In this document: in pieces, positions 13,502-14,878 of the stretch
How the letters are laid out: each line of letters opens with the position of its first letter
Numbering within the stretch: the first letter of the stretch is position 1
Source: JAHEFX01 sp964614585
GTDB taxonomy: Bacteria; Actinomycetota; Acidimicrobiia; Spongiisociales; JAENVV01
Direction: 5' to 3'
DNA length: 14,878 bases
Assembly: GCA_964614585.1 (NCBI GenBank)
Contig: CAZTLW010000054.1
Location: 1 to 14,878, forward strand
Program-made: the position numbers and the translations under genes
The notes under the pieces: model-generated
Database searches by the model: none
Told to the model about the DNA's origin: nothing
What the model saw: only the letters and a program-made list of their open reading frames with translations

Positions 13502-13891
13502 ATGTCGTTCATGGATTCGGTCAAGGGAATGCTCGGTGGGAACGGAGGCTTCGACCCGACCCAGATCAAGGAGCTGCTCGACCAGTTCGGGGGACTCGAC
13601 GGCATCCTCGCCAAGCTGGAGGAGGCCGGGCTCACCGACAAGGTGCAGTCGTGGATCGGGGGTGGCGAGAACGCCGGGATCTCCGCCGACGAGATCAAGT
13701 CGGCGCTCGGCGACCAGAACCTGTCGGCGGCCGCCGACAAGCTGGGGACGTCCACCGATGACGTCGCCGGGAAGCTGTCGGAGCTGCTGCCGGGCCTCGT
13801 CGACACCTTGTCGCCGGGCGGGTCGCGACCCGAGGGCGGCTTCGACACGTCGGGCATCGGCGACGCCATCTCGGGGTTGTTCGGGGGCTGA
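13502..13891 (+). CDS. YidB-like (DUF937) family protein
   Basis: This small 129-residue soluble protein is mostly helical and rich in Gly, Asp and Leu. It has the DUF937/YidB features: a Gly-rich start (GMLGGNGGFD), IKELLDQFGGLDGILAKLEE (22-41), a central KVQSWIGGGENAGISADEI stretch (47-65) and LLPGLVDTLSPGG (95-107), ending with a Gly-Phe-Gly-Gly tail. The family function is unknown. The strong ribosome site and short leader suggest high expression. It appears monocistronic, with its own promoter and a perfect terminator hairpin downstream. The family call is good; a role cannot be given. Confidence 0.88.
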   Translation: MSFMDSVKGMLGGNGGFDPTQIKELLDQFGGLDGILAKLEEAGLTDKVQSWIGGGENAGISADEIKSALGDQNLSAAADKLGTSTDDVAGKLSELLPGLVDTLSPGGSRPEGGFDTSGIGDAISGLFGG

Positions 13892-13912
13892 CCGCCCCGA
13901 CCTCGACGGACC

Positions 13913-13939
13913 GCGGGCGCCGGTGTCACCGGCGCCCGC
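13913..13939 (+). terminator. Perfect 12-bp terminator hairpin
   Basis: GCGGGCGCCGGT (13913-13924) and ACCGGCGCCCGC (13928-13939) pair fully around the loop GTC, 21 bases after the YidB-like stop, followed by TTACAT. This is the strongest hairpin in the window and fits an intrinsic terminator. Confidence 0.8.
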
Positions 13940-13951
13940 TTACATGGTGGG

Positions 13952-14878
13952 GTGATCTCGGTCCGCCGCATCGCCGGCGCCCTCGTCGCCATCGTCGCCG
14001 TCCCGCTGGCGGTGGTGTCGGTGGCGGCCTTCTTCGGCGACCTCGACTGGCGGCTCGACCTCCTCGCCAACGGCCGGGTCCAGCTGTGGTGGGTCGGCGG
14101 GGTCCTGACGCTGCTGGCGCTGCCAACCCGCTCGGCGGTGGCGATCATCTCGGCGGCGACGGTGGCGTTGGTCAACGTCGCGGTCGTCGTCCCCCTGTAC
14201 CTGCCCCCGGGCGGTGAGCCGGCGGGCGAGTCCGTCCGGATCCTGTCGTTCAACCTGCTGTCGACCAACGACCGGTACGACGACGTCGTGGCCTACATCC
14301 GCGAGACCGAACCCGACCTGGTGTTCCTGCACGAGGGGACGGCGCTGTGGGAGGAGGCGCTGGCCGGCTTCTTCCTGCCCGACCACGAAATCGTCTCGGG
14401 CCGGACCGAGGCATTGATCTTCGGGACGATCGCGCTCGTGCCGCCGGGGTCGACGGTGGAGAGCCTCGGGTTCCGGTCGCGGGACCCACGGGGGCTGGTC
14501 GTGACGCTCGACGGGTTCGAGGTGCTCGGCGCCCACCCGCTGCCCCCCGTCTCGGAGCCTGAGGCGGCCCGCCAACGGGTGCAGTTGGCCACCTACGCCG
14601 AGTGGGCGGCGAGCCGGAGCGGCCCGGCCGTGGTGGTGGGCGACCTGAACGCCACGCCGTGGGCGGCGGGCTTCCGGGAACTGCTGGCCGACGGCGACCT
14701 TCAGAACTCCCAGCAGGGGTACGGGGTGGCGCCGACGTGGGAGGTTGGCCGGTTCTGGGCCGTGCCGATCGACCACCTGCTCCACTCCGACGACCTCGTG
14801 ACGGTCGACCGGGTGGTCGGCCCCGACCTCGGCAGCGACCACCGACCGCTGCTGGTGGAGGTGGCGCCGGCAGGGTGA
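13952..14878 (+). CDS. Membrane-anchored endonuclease/exonuclease/phosphatase (EEP) family protein
   Basis: This 308-residue protein ends exactly at the window edge with its stop codon. Three hydrophobic segments lie near residues 8-28, 44-58 and 62-84. A catalytic domain from about 95 carries EEP motifs: ILSFNLLSTND (Asn101), PDLVFLHEG (Glu128), LGAHPLPP (His195), VVGDLNATPW (Asp231, Asn233), IDHLL (Asp274, His275) and GSDHRPL (Asp296, His297). The layout of three N-terminal helices plus an outside-facing EEP domain resembles VanJ-like proteins, some of which act on lipid-linked diphosphates; nuclease or other phosphodiesterase activity is equally possible. The GTG start at 13952 gives a sensible N-terminus, but there is no ribosome site and only a poor TACATG hexamer, so the start is less certain. 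It follows the terminator by 12 bases. Confidence 0.85.
   Translation: MISVRRIAGALVAIVAVPLAVVSVAAFFGDLDWRLDLLANGRVQLWWVGGVLTLLALPTRSAVAIISAATVALVNVAVVVPLYLPPGGEPAGESVRILSFNLLSTNDRYDDVVAYIRETEPDLVFLHEGTALWEEALAGFFLPDHEIVSGRTEALIFGTIALVPPGSTVESLGFRSRDPRGLVVTLDGFEVLGAHPLPPVSEPEAARQRVQLATYAEWAASRSGPAVVVGDLNATPWAAGFRELLADGDLQNSQQGYGVAPTWEVGRFWAVPIDHLLHSDDLVTVDRVVGPDLGSDHRPLLVEVAPAG

Noticed and set aside
13941..13946. TACATG as a leaderless promoter for the EEP gene
   Set aside because: The last base is not T and the spacing to the GTG is only five bases, so it does not fit the pattern of the other genes.
12526..14268. Long minus-strand frame (580 codons) across the dehalogenase, YidB-like and EEP genes
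   Set aside because: It runs opposite three clearly recognised proteins and through the terminator and promoter region, with no recognisable domain.

Overview
The window is about 15 kb of very GC-rich DNA, densely coded, with long spurious open frames on opposite strands. It looks like chromosome of a high-GC actinobacterium. An Acidimicrobiia-like lineage is my best guess, from the style of the AtuA-like and acyl-CoA dehydrogenase proteins, the peptidoglycan-binding efflux adaptor and the apparent leaderless promoters; this is inference, with no marker gene to prove it. I see no rRNA, tRNA, CRISPR array, transposase, integrase or phage gene. No stretch of more than 300 bases lacks a gene.

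Layout. (1) 1-3189, plus strand: a MacA/MacB-type export operon with ATGA-overlapped genes: a 5'-truncated adaptor with duplicated modules, an ATPase and an FtsX-type permease. (2) 3195-3276: a long inverted repeat between convergent genes. (3) 3279-5438: a divergent pair, a cis-prenyltransferase (minus) and a ZnT9-like cation diffusion facilitator (plus), the latter overlapping a small VOC protein. (4) 5453-5527: a second copy of the palindromic repeat at another convergent junction. (5) 5526-7930, minus: aminopeptidase P and an orphan beta-propeller, glycosidase-like protein. (6) 7987-11431, plus: an SRPBCC protein, then a heptamer tandem repeat with a promoter-embedding hairpin, then an AtuA-like protein translationally coupled to an acyl-CoA dehydrogenase, probably acting on branched or terpenoid acyl-CoA. 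(7) 11435-13443: two divergent alpha/beta-hydrolases, one a clear haloalkane dehalogenase of the LinB/DhaA group, sharing a symmetric promoter region. (8) 13502-14878, plus: a YidB-like protein, a strong terminator hairpin and a membrane-anchored endonuclease/exonuclease/phosphatase-fold protein ending at the window edge.

How the genes work together. Only the ABC operon and the AtuA/dehydrogenase pair are clearly functional units. The rest are mostly single genes, each with its own promoter. The most consistent signal outside the genes is a TANNNT hexamer, mostly TAGNNT, 6-8 nt before the start codon of five genes (predicted leaderless mRNAs) and about 23-29 nt before three others, each with purine-rich Shine-Dalgarno sequence between. 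I found no complete undescribed system. The two intergenic repeat families and the duplicated adaptor are the least ordinary items.
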